Assembly (NCBI GenBank): GCA_030268105.1
Contig: BSDZ01000112.1
Location: 1,321,501 to 1,385,500 of the forward strand
DNA length: 64,000 nucleotides
DNA from: Volvox africanus
Taxonomy: Eukaryota; Chlorophyta; Chlorophyceae; Chlamydomonadales; Volvocaceae
Direction: 5' to 3'
Within the stretch, counting starts at the first letter, position 1; each line of letters opens with the position of its first letter. The notes beneath the pieces are model-generated. The model ran no database searches. It saw nothing but the letters and a program-made list of their open reading frames with translations, and had not been told where the DNA came from. Shown in pieces: positions 1-12,392 of the stretch. The position numbers and the translations under genes were made by a program.

Positions 1-762
1 TCATCATGGTGGGATAATGGAAGTGTGCGACTGCCTCCGGTGGCTGGCGAGCCGGGATTTCGGCAGCAGAGCGGCTACGATGCTTGGCAGACCAGATCGC
101 GGTATTATATACAAGTGGTTACTTTGAACTAAATGATCACAAAGTAGATAGCAAAAGCTATTCCGAAATTCCGGCCATTGCAAAGCCCGTATACGTTAGT
201 TGGTTGCGACCGACGGTGAAGAGGCCACCGAGGTTCTTTATATCACACGATTTCCGACATCGAAGATATACATGTTTACGTTTATTTCCATCTGAGGAAA
301 ATCAATCACAGAACGGCATTCTACCGGTTTAATCTAGCCCTTAACGGGCCCCTTAGCGTTAAACCTGATTTGCGCTGAATATATTGATTTAGAGCGTCAG
401 GCTCTCAGTAACGCTTACTTTATTTTAAGTGACCGAGAGATGTTCTCTCACGGTAGGAGAACAGAACTAAATGCTGCCCTGACCAGCTTTTAAATTTTCG
501 GTAAATGTGGGCTGTATCTATGTACTGAATCGCATATCGCGAACGTCTGTTGTCGCAGGCTCGACCTCGGGGTTGGCATCAGCAGCCAGGCCGCGACCGT
601 GTCCTTCCCGAGTTGCGAGTTGGCGTGCTCATAGGGGTCGTGCAATTGCCTGTGCGGACCCATCCAATGGTAGCTTCATCGTTTTTGCAACGCGCTACGA
701 TCGTGTCTTTGAGGTTACTTGTCTTTATACCGCGACCTTTCAACCAAGGTACTCCTTTGCAG
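1..762 (+). other. 5' flank or 5' exons of the SDR-CIA30 gene, unresolved
   Basis: No exon here can be assigned with confidence. The next exon (from 763) starts in the middle of a codon, so at least one coding exon lies upstream, either here or beyond the left edge. One candidate is an open stretch from base 1 to about 110. It reads ...VRLPPVAGEPGFRQQSGYD... and ends near a GT, but it has no recognisable homology. A plastid transit peptide would be expected in the missing part, by analogy with plant relatives. Confidence 0.3.
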
Positions 763-3700
763 GAGGATCCGGAAGGCAGCCTTGGGATATCTTTCGGTTT
801 TTAAAGACCGTGGCTTACTTTAACGAGCTTCCAACGCTGGATAAGGTGTTGGGCAACTTTTTGAAGCAGCTGACGCCACAGTCACAAGTAAGCTCCTCCC
901 CTTCCATCGTTTCAATATTAAAGAACCTGCGTAGCTGAGTTCACTGCATCTGTGCACTGTACTGGGATGGTGGGTGCTCTTACGGACTGAATGTTCTCCA
1001 TCCATGCCTCCTTGCCCTTCTAATCTTCTTTCGACCACGTTGCCGCGTATCAAGATTTTTCTTATGTCTCGCAGTACTCATATTTTGTTGTTAGTTTTTA
1101 TTTGTTGTTTAGCCGTGAGGGGGCCAAGGCAGCGTGACAGCCCGCCGAAGACTTTGGAACCGGTTAGCCCGTCCTCGCCACTGGCTGCATCCCGGAGCAT
1201 TTATACACGTCAATCATTTCCTAAGGATCACCAGCCTTTCATAGGCCCTGAAGGTTGATAGATACCCATCCCACTCGGCTCCTGCAGCCCCTGACATCTT
1301 AGTTTTTTACCCCATCTGCGTTTTTCCTGATCCTGCCCTTTTCCGGACTAGCCATCGCCACCAAAATTGTTGTTGTTTCTTGAGACAAGGATTCAAGAAT
1401 GATATGTATCGCATCTAACCGCAAGCCCTGCCAGGACGTGTTTGGCTCACACCCGGACGTGGCCCCTACCTTTGCCAGGGCGACAGTATGGTCTCGGTGG
1501 ATCTGCCCCAAGCCGTCCTGAGCGCCTCAGCAGCGGTTGTGCCCTTGGACGGCATCATCATGGTCACAGGTATAGCTTCTCTAGATGCGGCAGTAGTCCT
1601 GGTGGCCAAGCAAACATCCCATGCGGGTTGTGTGCTGCTACTGCTGCTGCTCCTCCATCGTTGCCTTGACAGCACTCGTGTCATTCGCGGGTTAACCCCC
1701 ACGACTCCTCTGCTCCCCCACGGCATATCGTGCGCAGCGCATATTACTGGGCTGTGGACGTACGTTAACCATTATTTTACCCGCTTGGCCGCCGTCCCTT
1801 ACTTGTGTGTCACCTGTATGTCGTTACTGTCTTGCTCCTCGCTACATACACCTCACCCATTAGCTACTGCTTATGTGATTTCCGTTGGACTTCGTTGCTT
1901 CCCCGTACACTCCGGAGGCTGGTAGCTGTGTGAGAGTTGGTCAACAGGGCCGTGTGGATCCTTTTCTCACCATGACAAGTGTTGCCTCACTACCCCACTA
2001 CTCAGGCGCAACGGGTGGTGTCGGGCGCCGAGTGGTGGCCCGGCTGCTGGCGGCGGGGAAGCACGTGCGTGCGCTGGTGCGGGACCTTGACAAGGCTAAG
2101 ACTATGCTGGTGAGGGGAGGAGGGGAATGACGCAGGTATAAGTCTCTGTCGGAATATATGCTTCTCGTGGCGGTGGTGATGGTGGTGTGATAGTCTTCCC
2201 TGCCGCTGCAGCTGCTTTCTTCCAGTGATATGCATAAGCTCTTTTGCCAATTTGTTATTTGTAGCTTTTATGTAGGCCGCATATGTACATGTTTTGGGTA
2301 TCTGTCTATATACATGGATATTCAGTCTCAAGACGGAGTAACGAGGGGCATCTTCGCCCTTCTCCTCATGCTCAGTCTGGTCTCCCTGTGGCGGCCGGGG
2401 GCAAGCTGGAGCTCGCGGTCGCGGATGTGGTGCAGCGACAGACACTTCTACCGGAGATGTTCGAGGTGCAATGGGTCGCGCTGGGGGAGGAGCTTACTTG
2501 TGAAGGGGAGGAACATGGGGGGGATGATAGGGTTGGATTCTCGGACAATGGAATTGCGGGCGGGAGGACCCCACTACCGGTTGTTGGTCGCAGAGCCCCT
2601 CTACCGGTTGTTGGTCGCGGACAGTGTTCATTCGTCTTCCCCCTTACACCCTGTCCACGCAGGGTATCCGTGCAGTGGTAAGCTGCGCGGCAGTGAAGGT
2701 GTCCCCCAAGGAGGGTGACACGGCAGACCGCGCCAAGTACTATCAAGGCATCAAGTTCTATGACCCCGAGGTGGTCGGAGATACGGCGGAGGTCAGTGAG
2801 GGGATGGCGGGGGCCCGAGGGACGACCACGGGACCGGCGGCCCTGCGTACGTGTATTTGTAAGGATGCGACGCATGCCAGGCATTTGTAGGCGGCATTGA
2901 AGCAGTAGCAACGTGTACGGTAAGAGCAGGAGGCGCAGCTTTAAGCTTTCGACGTCCGAAGGATCCGGATCTTCGTCGTACTCATACCACCCCAATGCAC
3001 ACTCTTCCCCCTTGTGCTCTGCCTATCTCAACATACGCGGTTCTGGTTTTCCGTTTTCTGTTGTCATCTTTAGGCAGTTGAGTACAATGGCATGGTCAAC
3101 GTGTTGGATGCAGCATCAGACAGTCTGGGGATCGCGGGTAAGTCGATTTCCGTCGGTTTGTCTTTCGATCGGTCTGTCTGCCATGCTGTCTACCTGGGGG
3201 GGTGAGGGGTGGTCCGGACAAACGGCTCTCTGACGGGTGGCTGTCCTCCCTGCCCAAGATGTCTGCTGTGCTATTGGGTGAAGGCGTGCACTGCTGGGGG
3301 GAAGGAAGGTTTCTTAAAGTATAATAATAAAGTGCAAATCATCACATAGAATCATCACTTAGAAGGTAACACGCACCCGTTGACCTTCCAGCAGCTTTTG
3401 AGCGCAATACATGGGTTGTTCAAATCTCGCTTTCCGCAGTCCCAGGTTGGGAGTAAGCGATCTCGTTGAATGCTGGACAGCAAGGTACAATCACATATGA
3501 CCTAGCACACTTCGAATTACCCCCCTGCGTTACTTCCAGCTTTCTGAGTAACGGTACGGTAGCCAAAGTGAAACCCATATGCCTCTCGTCCGCGTCCTGT
3601 CACGGACTCAACTTGTGAGTATATGCCTTACGGCCCCTCACTCTCAATCCACCGGATTCGTATATTCGCCCTCCCCACTTCTCCCATCTCCCTCACCCCA

Positions 3701-6700
3701 CCAAGCTCGTTTGGTACATATTACATAGTGGCTGGTTTTCGAACAGAGCCGGTAATGCCAGAACTACTACTAGCTATACCTCCCCTAATTTCCTTTCTGA
3801 CTTCTATCTTTCTTCGTCTCTCTCCCCGCCCCTCTTTCCCCCTCTCACCAGGGAGGGGTTGAGGACGGCGCGGCGTATCAGCACCAGGATTCGTTTTATT
3901 CGACTTCCCCCCTCTCATCAAGCTTATCTACCCAATTTCGCGATTGTCCTCTGCTATTCCGCAGGCGGTGTGAAGCTGCTGCACCAGTCGGGGCAGTCCG
4001 CGGCCGAATGGGGGCCCCTGGACGACGTGGTCATGGGCGGAGTGTCATCCAGCGGCCTAGAGCTGGTGGCGGGCCGAGGGGAGGACGGCTGGGCCGCCTG
4101 GGTATTCAGGTGTGGCTGGGATAAGGGGGAGGGGGAGGGAGGCGAATAGACGAGAACATGTACTGCTGTTGGGAACACAAATGGAGAAGGGGGAAGTGAA
4201 CCCAACGATATCAATAATTAGTACATGCAGCTCAGGAGGGCGGGGAAGGCAAGTAAGCGAGTTCTGGTGCTGAGGGAGGGGGGGAGGAGGAACTGGAAAG
4301 ACCTAGCACATTCCGGGACTGCGCAATTGAATCAGTCGCTGTGTGCGCTTGTGTTTTTGCCTTCCGTTCCCCCCTTCCTCCCGGGGTTGGTAACGGCTGC
4401 ATCGAATCCCCGGCTGGTGGCGGATCCGGCCGGCAGTGGCACTGTCTCAACAGACAACTTTGGTGGCTTCGCCTCTGTAAGGACTCGCAATTTGGATCCC
4501 CCCCTGGATCTGTCGCCGTACGAAGGCATCGCCCTGCGCCTGTTCGGAGATGGGCAGGTACGTGCACGAGCAGGTACCCGTACGGGTATGGCTAGGGTTA
4601 CGGCTAAGCGAATGACCTGGCGCAACCATTGTTCACTCTTGTTAGTTGGTTTACCCCAACGACCAACGGTCGTGCTGGCAGCAAGTGGACAACAATCGGA
4701 ACCATTGACCTGTTGGACGCCACTCATATGTGATGATGGCTGGGCGGTGATAACGGCAGTGGATGTGGGTGGGGTATGGGATTGGGGGATTGGGGGATTG
4801 GGAAGCGTGGACGGCTTATCTGTCACACACACCCTTAAAAACGGAATATGGGTGGTGGATATAACCTCAATGAAACCCTCTTTCCGTTAGTACCGTTTTA
4901 TCTCTTTTCCTTTCGCCTGCGTCCCGTTCCCTGTAGCGGTACAAGTTCATCATTCGTCCAGACGCCAACTGGGATGGTATTGCATACTGCTGTTCGTTCG
5001 ACACACAGCCGGGGGTCTGGCAGACTATCCGCATTCCCTTCGTCGACTTCTTTCCGGTGTTCCGGGCGAAGCGGGTGGCGGCGGGTTCCGGAGCGCAGCC
5101 GCTGGACCCTTCCGCCATCTCCTCCATACAGGTTGGTTTCGGAGGTGCCGCCACTCAAATGTTTCGGACCTGTGCATGTGCCTGCATAAAATCCAGGAAT
5201 GAATTGCTACATCACATCACATCACATCACATGTGTACTGATCAGAATCATCATCAGGATAATGGCCTTAGTATTGATAGCTCGCTCCCCCAGACCGCTC
5301 TCCCCGAGTGCTGAACATTGAGGGTAGGGACTACAACACTGAAGGATACTGACTGATAATGTACAATTATGTATCTCAGTCGTACGTTGTTGAATTCGGA
5401 GCATACTGTTTTTCTTAGTTGCGTCCAAAAAACGAGCCGTATATAAGTTAACCTCATAACTGGTCAACTTGATTATTCAATACTTTAAAAAATAAGGGAA
5501 CAAAAAATTTTAAGATAACAGAAAAATTAATAAAAGTTGTGGGATTTATTTATTATTGACACGTTTTTACAGGAAAGGTTTTTTCTTATTTAAATTTAAA
5601 ACCATTTACTTCCATCATAATTGAATGTTAATAAATAACCCGAACTGTGGTTAAGAAAGTAGGTGAATAGGTGAAGGTATTAGGGTATTCTAGGGTTTTC
5701 CAATAAAAAAGATTACCCTAGTGAATATAGATTATGATACTTCGATCTTTTTTGTCGATGATTTTAAAAAGGATTTGAGCCGTGGTATAAAAAATTTCAA
5801 CTTACCTGTGGCACAAATAAACGAAACAGGGAATGTAAAACGAGTCTCTCAAAAATAATAACAATATTGATGGCTTCCTTATGTGCTCCCCCGACTCCAC
5901 CCCGCAGATCATGTTATCCAAGTTTGAGTACGACGGGCAACTGAACCCCAACTTCCGCCGGGGCCCCTTCAACTTGCCTATCTCCCACATCTCGACCTAC
6001 CTGCCGGCAGACTTACCGCCCCGGTTTGTACACGTCAGCTCTGCCGGTAGGGCACGGCAGCAAGCAAGGATGAGCATGATACTTGCACCAGCATTAGCTG
6101 GTCGTTCGGTTGGCCGTTATAGTGGTTCTGGGACCTAGAGTCCAGGGTTGACCTAGAGTCCAATGTTAGGGGTTGTGGTGGCGCCCGGAAGCCTTCGGAA
6201 GTACCGTTATCTGCGTATTGGATGGATTGGTGAAGAAACGACAAGATGCTCAACGCAAGGTGCTTGTTGCAAGAAGTTTACGCTGGCAGGGCAGGTTACT
6301 GCGGCTGTGCTGCACCCTAGGAGTAAGTGGAAGTGAGTACGTGCATTCCCCTCCCCGCACGTGTCCTGTCTTCAAATTCGGTATGCCCCTCCCCATCTCA
6401 GCCCCATTAAGCGTTATCCCAAATCTCCGTGTCTTGAGGCGAATTTGGCGCCACCCGCCCCTCCCTAGGTGTGACACGGCCCAACCGCCCCGGTATCAAT
6501 GTGGACCAGGAGCCGCCCGCTGTGAAGCTCAACGACGCGTTGGGGGGCATCTTGACGTGGAAGCTAGCGGGTGGGGCTAGGGAGGGGGCGAGGTGGAGTT
6601 CAAGGGAGGCGTTTCGGAGCGCAGTCGCGGGACTGGAAAGGGTTGTGCACAGTCTGGGGGACGGGTCTGAGGAGGAGGTAGTGGAAGTGGAGGTGGAGAT

Positions 6701-8252
6701 GGGGATATTATTACGCAAAGGATCTGGGTACGCGAAAGGGGAGGCAGAAAAGACGAATAGCCGATATACAACAAGGTACTGTTGTTGTTGTGGCAGGCGA
6801 CAAAGAGGGAAGGGGGCCTAACATGAAGAGGGAAGAATAACGGATCGGGGCAGATCCAGGGAGGGGAGGGAAGGTGGAAGGAGACGGGTGGGGGGGAGAC
6901 GAATACCCAAATTCTGGTGTTGAAGAGTGCAATCAGCCAGATGATGGCGGCTGGCATCGTACAAAGTAGGAAAATGTAGGCACAGCTGGGATGTAACTTG
7001 GGTAGTCGCCAAGGTCGCGAATAGAAGCGAGAATATTATTTATATATTGGATATCTTGCCTCACCATGCACATCCTTAATATGGGCAATGGGGCGTGGCC
7101 TGAGAAGGTCCAGCGGAGCTCCGGGGGCACTCTTAAGGGCGCCAACCGGCCGTTTCATCGCCTGCGCATTTAATGGATGCGTGGCACAATAGGCCATGAT
7201 CGTTCACCCGGGTATCTCCGCTTTATTGTTTGTACAACGGTTTGCGGTAACAACAGTTTGTCGTTGTGGTTTTCGTTGTGGTTGTATAAGGCCGTATGAG
7301 AAGCCGTCCTACCTTACTCTCACTCTCTTGCGATGTGACCTCAGGCGAGGATGCTCTGCGGGCTAGCGGGGTGCCGTACGCCATTGTACGACCAACTGCT
7401 TTGACGGAGGAGCCTGGTGGCATGCCAATTGAGTTGGACCAGGGGGACACCATTAAGGTTCGTGTCTTGACAAGTCGTCACCGTACGCAGGAAAGCACCT
7501 GTCAACTCCACTGATACATTTACCAACACATGCAGACAGGCATGTACATATTCTGTCATCTGTCTTTGCTGCTGGCTGTTGCCCCGACCCGATAGAACCC
7601 AGGCCCCACTAGCTTCCCCATTTGGTGAGGACGGGAAGGTATGGCGCCGTCGGGCTCCAGGTTTCCCGTTGACTGTTTCGAGCCCGGCTGCCCTTGTTAT
7701 GTGTTAAGTTGCATCATAATCGGTGGCCCAAAACTGCCCCCACAATGCTCGCCCACAATGGGTTGGTCAGTTCGCTTGAACACGGGGTTCGCAATGGATC
7801 CGCCTGAAACTGGTTATCAGATGACGATAGCGTAATAATTAACGTGACAGGTATAGATGCAATAATAGTATGATTTTATGAGGATTACGAAAGATAAGTT
7901 TTACATGGGATGACAGATGATGTTCCTCCTTAACTTGCTTTCCGTATGTCACTCCGTCGCTCGGCATTCCTGCTAGCAGGGGAAGATCAGCCGTGAGGAC
8001 GTCGCGGACTTGTGTGTGGCTCTGCTCAGCTGCCCCACGGTCGCGGACATCACTTTTGAGGTCAGCTCGCGAGTGCCCTTTTCACAAGCCTGGGCGCTGC
8101 CGGATCCAGCCCGCCCGCCCCCTCCTCGTGACTGGGCGGCTGCACTTTCCGCTGCGAAAATCCGCCACGGGATCACGGGGCGGACCGTGGCTGGGGTTTA
8201 TACGGGCAGGCAGCCGGAAGCGGAGGCGCTACAGGTGGGCGCCGTAAATTAA
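763..8252 (+). CDS. NAD(P)-binding SDR protein with inserted CIA30 domain (plant At4g18810-like), 5' end incomplete
   Basis: Thirteen exons, all in consistent phase: 763-887, 1479-1569, 2006-2109, 2376-2465, 2663-2791, 3074-3137, 3965-4109, 4437-4557, 4937-5131, 5908-6046, 6469-6570, 7345-7457, 7980-8252 (TAA). They encode about 563 residues. The order is: a pre-domain helix (WDIFRFLKTVAYF); the Rossmann dinucleotide loop GATGGVGRRVV, spliced from MVTG plus the next exon; PKEGDTADRAKYYQGIKF; then a CIA30 (complex I intermediate-associated 30-like) domain from WGPLDDVVMGGVS to MLSKFEYDGQLNP. The Rossmann fold then resumes (RFVHVSSAGVTRPNRPG, PYAIVRPTALTEEPGG, GKISREDVADLCVALL). This split architecture is known from plant and algal atypical SDRs, including the psbA translation factor HCF173. 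The detailed motifs fit the At4g18810 type better than HCF173. A plastid location and a role in photosystem or RNA-protein assembly are inferred. The last ~65 residues are Pro/Ala-rich and not recognised. Confidence 0.9.
2574..2623. repeat. 27-bp tandem direct repeat in an intron
   Basis: Two adjacent copies of a unit starting CTACCGGTTGTTGGTCGC begin at 2574 and 2601. They lie in the intron between the exons ending at 2465 and starting at 2663 of the SDR-CIA30 gene. Confidence 0.8.
5209..5232. repeat. ACATC pentanucleotide microsatellite
   Basis: About five perfect units of ATCAC/ACATC occur shortly after the exon ending at 5131, inside the SDR-CIA30 gene. Confidence 0.85.
5440..5870. other. 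AT-rich island within an intron
   Basis: About 430 bases are strongly A/T-biased, with runs such as TTATTTATTATTGAC and TTATTTAAATTTAAAACC. The flanking exons and introns are GC-rich or mixed. The island sits in the intron between the exons ending at 5131 and starting at 5908. No open frame of note and no terminal repeats were seen. It could be an organelle-DNA insertion, a decayed transposon, or simply a low-GC intron. Confidence 0.6.
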
Positions 8253-10480
8253 TGCGGTATAAGGGAAGGGTAACGCGACCGTGTTTGCGTCTGTCCATGC
8301 TTGTCCTGCTGGTACAGCTGCACATGAGCACATGATAGGAGGCGGGCCGCACAAGGGAAGTGTGCGACCCGACCCGACTCAACCTTGTCTCGCCTCCCCG
8401 TTCAGTACTGCACCTCACCTCTTCACCTCCCCCGCAACCACCTCGATTGCTGCTGAAGCTTGATCCAGGAATCTCACACTTCTAAACAGCAAGGCTTAAA
8501 TGACTCACAACCGAGCTACATGTATTGGGTAATTGCGATTCGTAGCTTTTGTTCACTTATCACTTGGGCCAAACTGCGCCGTCCGTACCGCTCAGCCAAT
8601 CGCGGTTACACTAGCCTCCCTGGACACAGTAGTTCCGTGTCGCTGCTTCATTCCCGATGCCTCTCTGGCAACTCTCCGGCATCACCGCCTGCTGACCCAA
8701 TTCGGCCACCCAACCACCCAACCTGCAGGCGGCTGGCATCATCGCCTCCGCACGAAGCACCAAACCCGGGCCTAGTCCGACAGCAGCGTGAGATCCAATG
8801 GATGCAGTTCGTTCCGATTACGTTGGCTTTCCCGTCGCCCGTGTTCCTTCCCTCACCCGCTGGAGATCACGCCATGTCAGCAGCAGCTCTCTCGTTTCTA
8901 ACCTCTAAATCTCTCAGTCCAGCGGCAGCACGAAATACCTCCCTTCTTTCCCATAGGGTCCACAACTACCAGCTGGCAGCTTATACGTTGCAATCCAAAG
9001 GATGATGGGTTGTTGTGGGGATTTTGACAGTGAAATAGGATGTGGTTGTGATGTTGCCACTAGATGTTGGTTGGGAAGGTGTGGTGCGCCAACGTGTGTT
9101 ATTGGGCGCCCGGTTGTTTTCTCTCTGTGGTGCGGGGAGCTGGATGAGTATCTAAGTATGTTGTATGGGGCAAAGTACTTCGTTGGCAGCATGATACCAA
9201 CGAAGACGATGACGGTGTCAGCGGTGCCTAGGGGAAGGAGGTGTCGCTTGGTTAATCGGTGTGTCGGTCAGTTCGTCGATGAGCAGGGTCATAGGTTCTT
9301 TTAGAAAGCATCCATCACATCGGTAGGGAGCTCAAGGTAAGGGCGATGAGGACGAGGTTGAGGAAAATAATAAGGGTGACAGTGATGGTGATGGCAGGTA
9401 ATGACCAGGTCCACATAAGGTGATAGTCGCATGACCTGAAGGCGGGATCGAGGGGCGAGGGGGACTGGGATGGAAGTTGGCCGGCCCGGGGCGGTTGGGC
9501 TGGCGGGCGGGATTCTAGGGTGCAGAAGGTGCGGAAGGGTGTTTGTAGCATGTCTTCTGCACATGTTGCACTAGCGTTGGTGCTAGCAGTCATTCGAGGT
9601 TTGCACGACATGTGTGTGTTGTCATGTATGTCGGGAGGGCCACATCTTGCGTTGTATTGTGTTTGGCGCATTGCACTGTGTTGTATTGTCTTGCGTCGTG
9701 CAGTGATGTTGATGTCCGGTTTCAAAGTAATCCTTCGCACGGACTTCAGAGGTCGTCGTGACCAGCTCTGGCGTTGCATGCTGATGTCAGGGAAATGTCG
9801 TACTTTGTAGTAGCATATACGCTATTGCACTAAGGACTTAGTCATTGGATGTGGAGAGGGGGTCCAACTGGTTGGTCCAGAGGGGGTCAGGTCGACCACT
9901 ACGTCATGGACCATTTCGTGTGTTGGTGTGTGAGAGGGGAGCGTGTGTTTATCCCTTTCACCGCTCGCTTGTTTACGTTCATTTATTTGACGCATCGTGG
10001 TCGGAAAGGACGTGGTGTGGTAATGATGTAATTTGAGTTTGCATTTGCGTGATGTGAATCGCATCGTGGTCCATCTGTTTTCGTAACGTGAAGACGCATG
10101 TGGCTATAAGAACCTAACCAGATCATTAGATTCATATATTCTAGATTCATATAGATTCCTGTAGACTCATTCGGCTGTGTCTGCGGCTGCCGTTATCCTC
10201 TTCGTTTTTTGCCTAGGCTCTTTCCCATCGTTTCCTTCTCCATTCCCCGGCCTGCCCAGCCGAACTTCAACTGTCGATGGCAGATGTCCTGCAGCCGCTG
10301 ACTTTATTCGCTCGCCACTGGTCACTGCCGTTTTGAGTACGATAAGCACGGCCCCCTTCAGCCTGCTAGCTAGATTTCGGTCCTCATATGAGTATGGTCT
10401 GTGCTCTGGCTGTGGTGTGTCAAAGCCTCCCTAATAAGCACTACACGCTGACACACATACGACAGGAATGATGTTGTTTA
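8253..10480. other. Intergenic region, no gene recognised
   Basis: This stretch follows the TAA of the SDR-CIA30 gene. The first part is presumably its 3' UTR, but no TGTAA-type polyadenylation signal was found close to the stop. Around 9000-9800 the + strand is rich in TG (GTTGT, TTGTATTG). Open frames up to about 150 codons occur on both strands but are low-complexity and match nothing I know. Confidence 0.5.
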
Positions 10481-10489
10481 TGGAACCCA

Positions 10490-10727
10490 ATGAAGGGTGG
10501 TATCGAGAGATACTGGTTGTGCCAGAGCCCGATTATATAGCATCACAGACCAAGTCGTACTTGGGATACCATAGGGCCTAGAATCGGGCGTGACCTTCAG
10601 AAGTCACTACGACAACCGGAAAATCAGTGAACCAGGAACCAGGTGTTCCACCTTTTACCATCAGTCGGTCGGTAAAATGCCCCGTCCATACAGGTTATGG
10701 ACTTCGGACAGTTTTGGTAGGTTTGTT
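10490..10727 (-). repeat. LTR-like repeat, distal half (copy 1)
   Basis: This segment recurs at about 20640-20766 in the same orientation (shorter) and at about 31950-32230 in the opposite orientation. All copies share the core CAGTGAACCAGGAACCAGG and a GGTATCNNNNGATAC-like inverted stretch. In the solo copy at 31798-32230 it directly follows the other half-repeat, so the two halves look like one LTR. Here it directly abuts gypsy coding sequence at about 10728. Confidence 0.7.
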
Positions 10728-12268
10728 AGCCTCAGGCAGAGTATCCCGATATGTGTGTATGAGTGACATGGAATGTGGGGTGAATGCGTAGGTCAGACGG
10801 GAGCTACAACTCTACAGCCACCGAGCCTACCATATGCACTACAGGGTAAGGCCCCACGAAGCGTGGTAATAACTTACAGGATCCATCGGCCAGGGAGCGT
10901 AGAAATTTCGTGCTCAACATAACCAGCTGGCCCTTGGTGAAGATGACATCTTTCTTGGACTTGTTGTAATAGTCCATAGCCCGTTGCTGTGCGGCTTCCA
11001 GGCAAGCCTTAGCATCAGTCGGGACACAAAGGATTTAGCAAATGTCTTTGCAGCTGGTGCGTTGACAGCTAAGGCAGACAGCTAAGGCAGGGTTAAACCC
11101 GTAATTCAGGAAGAACGGCCTGTTGCCAACTGATCGGTTAGTGGCATTGTTAATGGCAAACCCAGCAGCGGTTAGGTATGTATCCCATGCAGTAGGTGTG
11201 CATCCAGCAAAGTTGCGGGGCATATCACTCAGGAGACGGTTAACCCGCTCTGTTGCCCATCAGGTGGTAAGCGGTGGACAGGTTCACCCGCATTCCTACC
11301 AGAGTCCCCAGGGCGCCCCAAAACCTGCAAATTGGGTGCCGTGATCAGATACCACGGACTTGGAGACCCCGTGCAAACGTACCACATAATCAAAGAACAG
11401 GCGGGCCATTTGCTCAGCTGTGCAGGATGATGTCGTGGGGGCCAAGTGGACCACCTTAGTGAAGCGGTCGACAAGGACCAGCACGGCATCGTATCCTCCC
11501 TCACCTTTGGGCAACGCAACAATAGTCCATGGAGACGCTTTCCCAGCGAGCGTCAGGGATAGGCAGAGGTTGGAGATGCCCATGTGGTTTACCAGGTTGG
11601 GCCTTGTTGCACTGGCACAGGTCACAAGAGAGGACATAATTTTCAGTGTCCTTAGCCATGCGAGGCCACCAGAATTTACGACACAAAAGCTCCAGTAGCC
11701 GTGTGCAGCCAGGGTGCCCAGCAAGAGGGCCGTCATGCAACCGTGACAGGATTTCATGACGTAATGAGTCGTCATTAGCTACGAAAATCTGGCGGTGGGA
11801 TCCTTCAGAGCGTATCCATAAGCCATGCTCCTTTACCAAGTGCCCCGTGTTGCTATGATTTGTGAGCCACGGGTCAGCTGCAAAAGCATGTTTTAAGCAG
11901 TTGGTAAAGTCAGAGGGCACTAAGTTATGCGTCATCTGAGACTTACTTCGTGTAGTTACCGCCAGTATGGCTGCATACAGTGAAGGGTGCCGACTGAGAG
12001 CATCGGCTATGTTCAGTGAGCCACTCAGGTACTCCCAACTCAAAGTTGAACCGTGCCAAGTATTCCATCCAGCGGGCCTGGCGTCGGTTAAGGGAGGGCA
12101 CACCTTGCAGAAACGTAAGGGGTTTGTGATCAATCTTAAGGGCAAAGGGTCGGCCCTCAAGGTAACAGTGTCATTCCTTCAAGGCAAGGACCGTAAGCAA
12201 TTCCTGTTCCCCTGTAGTATAACGGGTTTCAGCTGCCAAAAACTTCTTACTCAAATCCGTAATCCTGA
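10728..12268 (-). mobile_element. Ty3/gypsy retroelement fragment, family A (RNase H to integrase)
   Basis: On the minus strand, in order: the end of RNase H (EYLSGSLNIADALSRHPSL), the integrase zinc-binding HHCC segment (HEILSRLHDGPLAGHPGC, later CDLCQCNKAQ), the integrase core, and the post-integrase region up to 10728. Frames are broken between about 11035 and 11775, so the copy is dead. Protease, reverse transcriptase and gag are absent. The last ~300 bp (10729-11030) are almost identical to 21279-21580. It is joined directly to LTR-like sequence on both sides, which is not a normal element structure. Confidence 0.85.
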
Positions 12269-12392
12269 TTTATGATGGGATTATGAAACAGTTAAACTGG
12301 TAGTTAGTTAAATTAAGATTATTAACAATAAACAGATTATTATTATCTCTTAATCTTTTACTGAAATGCATTATGGATACAACAATCAGTTG
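12269..12392 (-). repeat. LTR-like repeat, proximal half (copy 1)
   Basis: An A/T-rich unit begins TCCGTAATCCTGATTT on the + strand and ends near ACTGAAATGCAT...GGATACAACAA. It contains AAACAGATTATTATTATCTC. It recurs at 20813-20950 (same orientation) and at 31798-31905 (inverted, diverged). In copy 1 it directly abuts the truncated RNase H sequence. Confidence 0.75.

Noticed and set aside
1..332. Open frame at 84-332 (82 codons) as a gene.
   Set aside because: No similarity, no splice context and a composition typical of random frames; a 5' exon in another frame (1 to about 110) is more likely.
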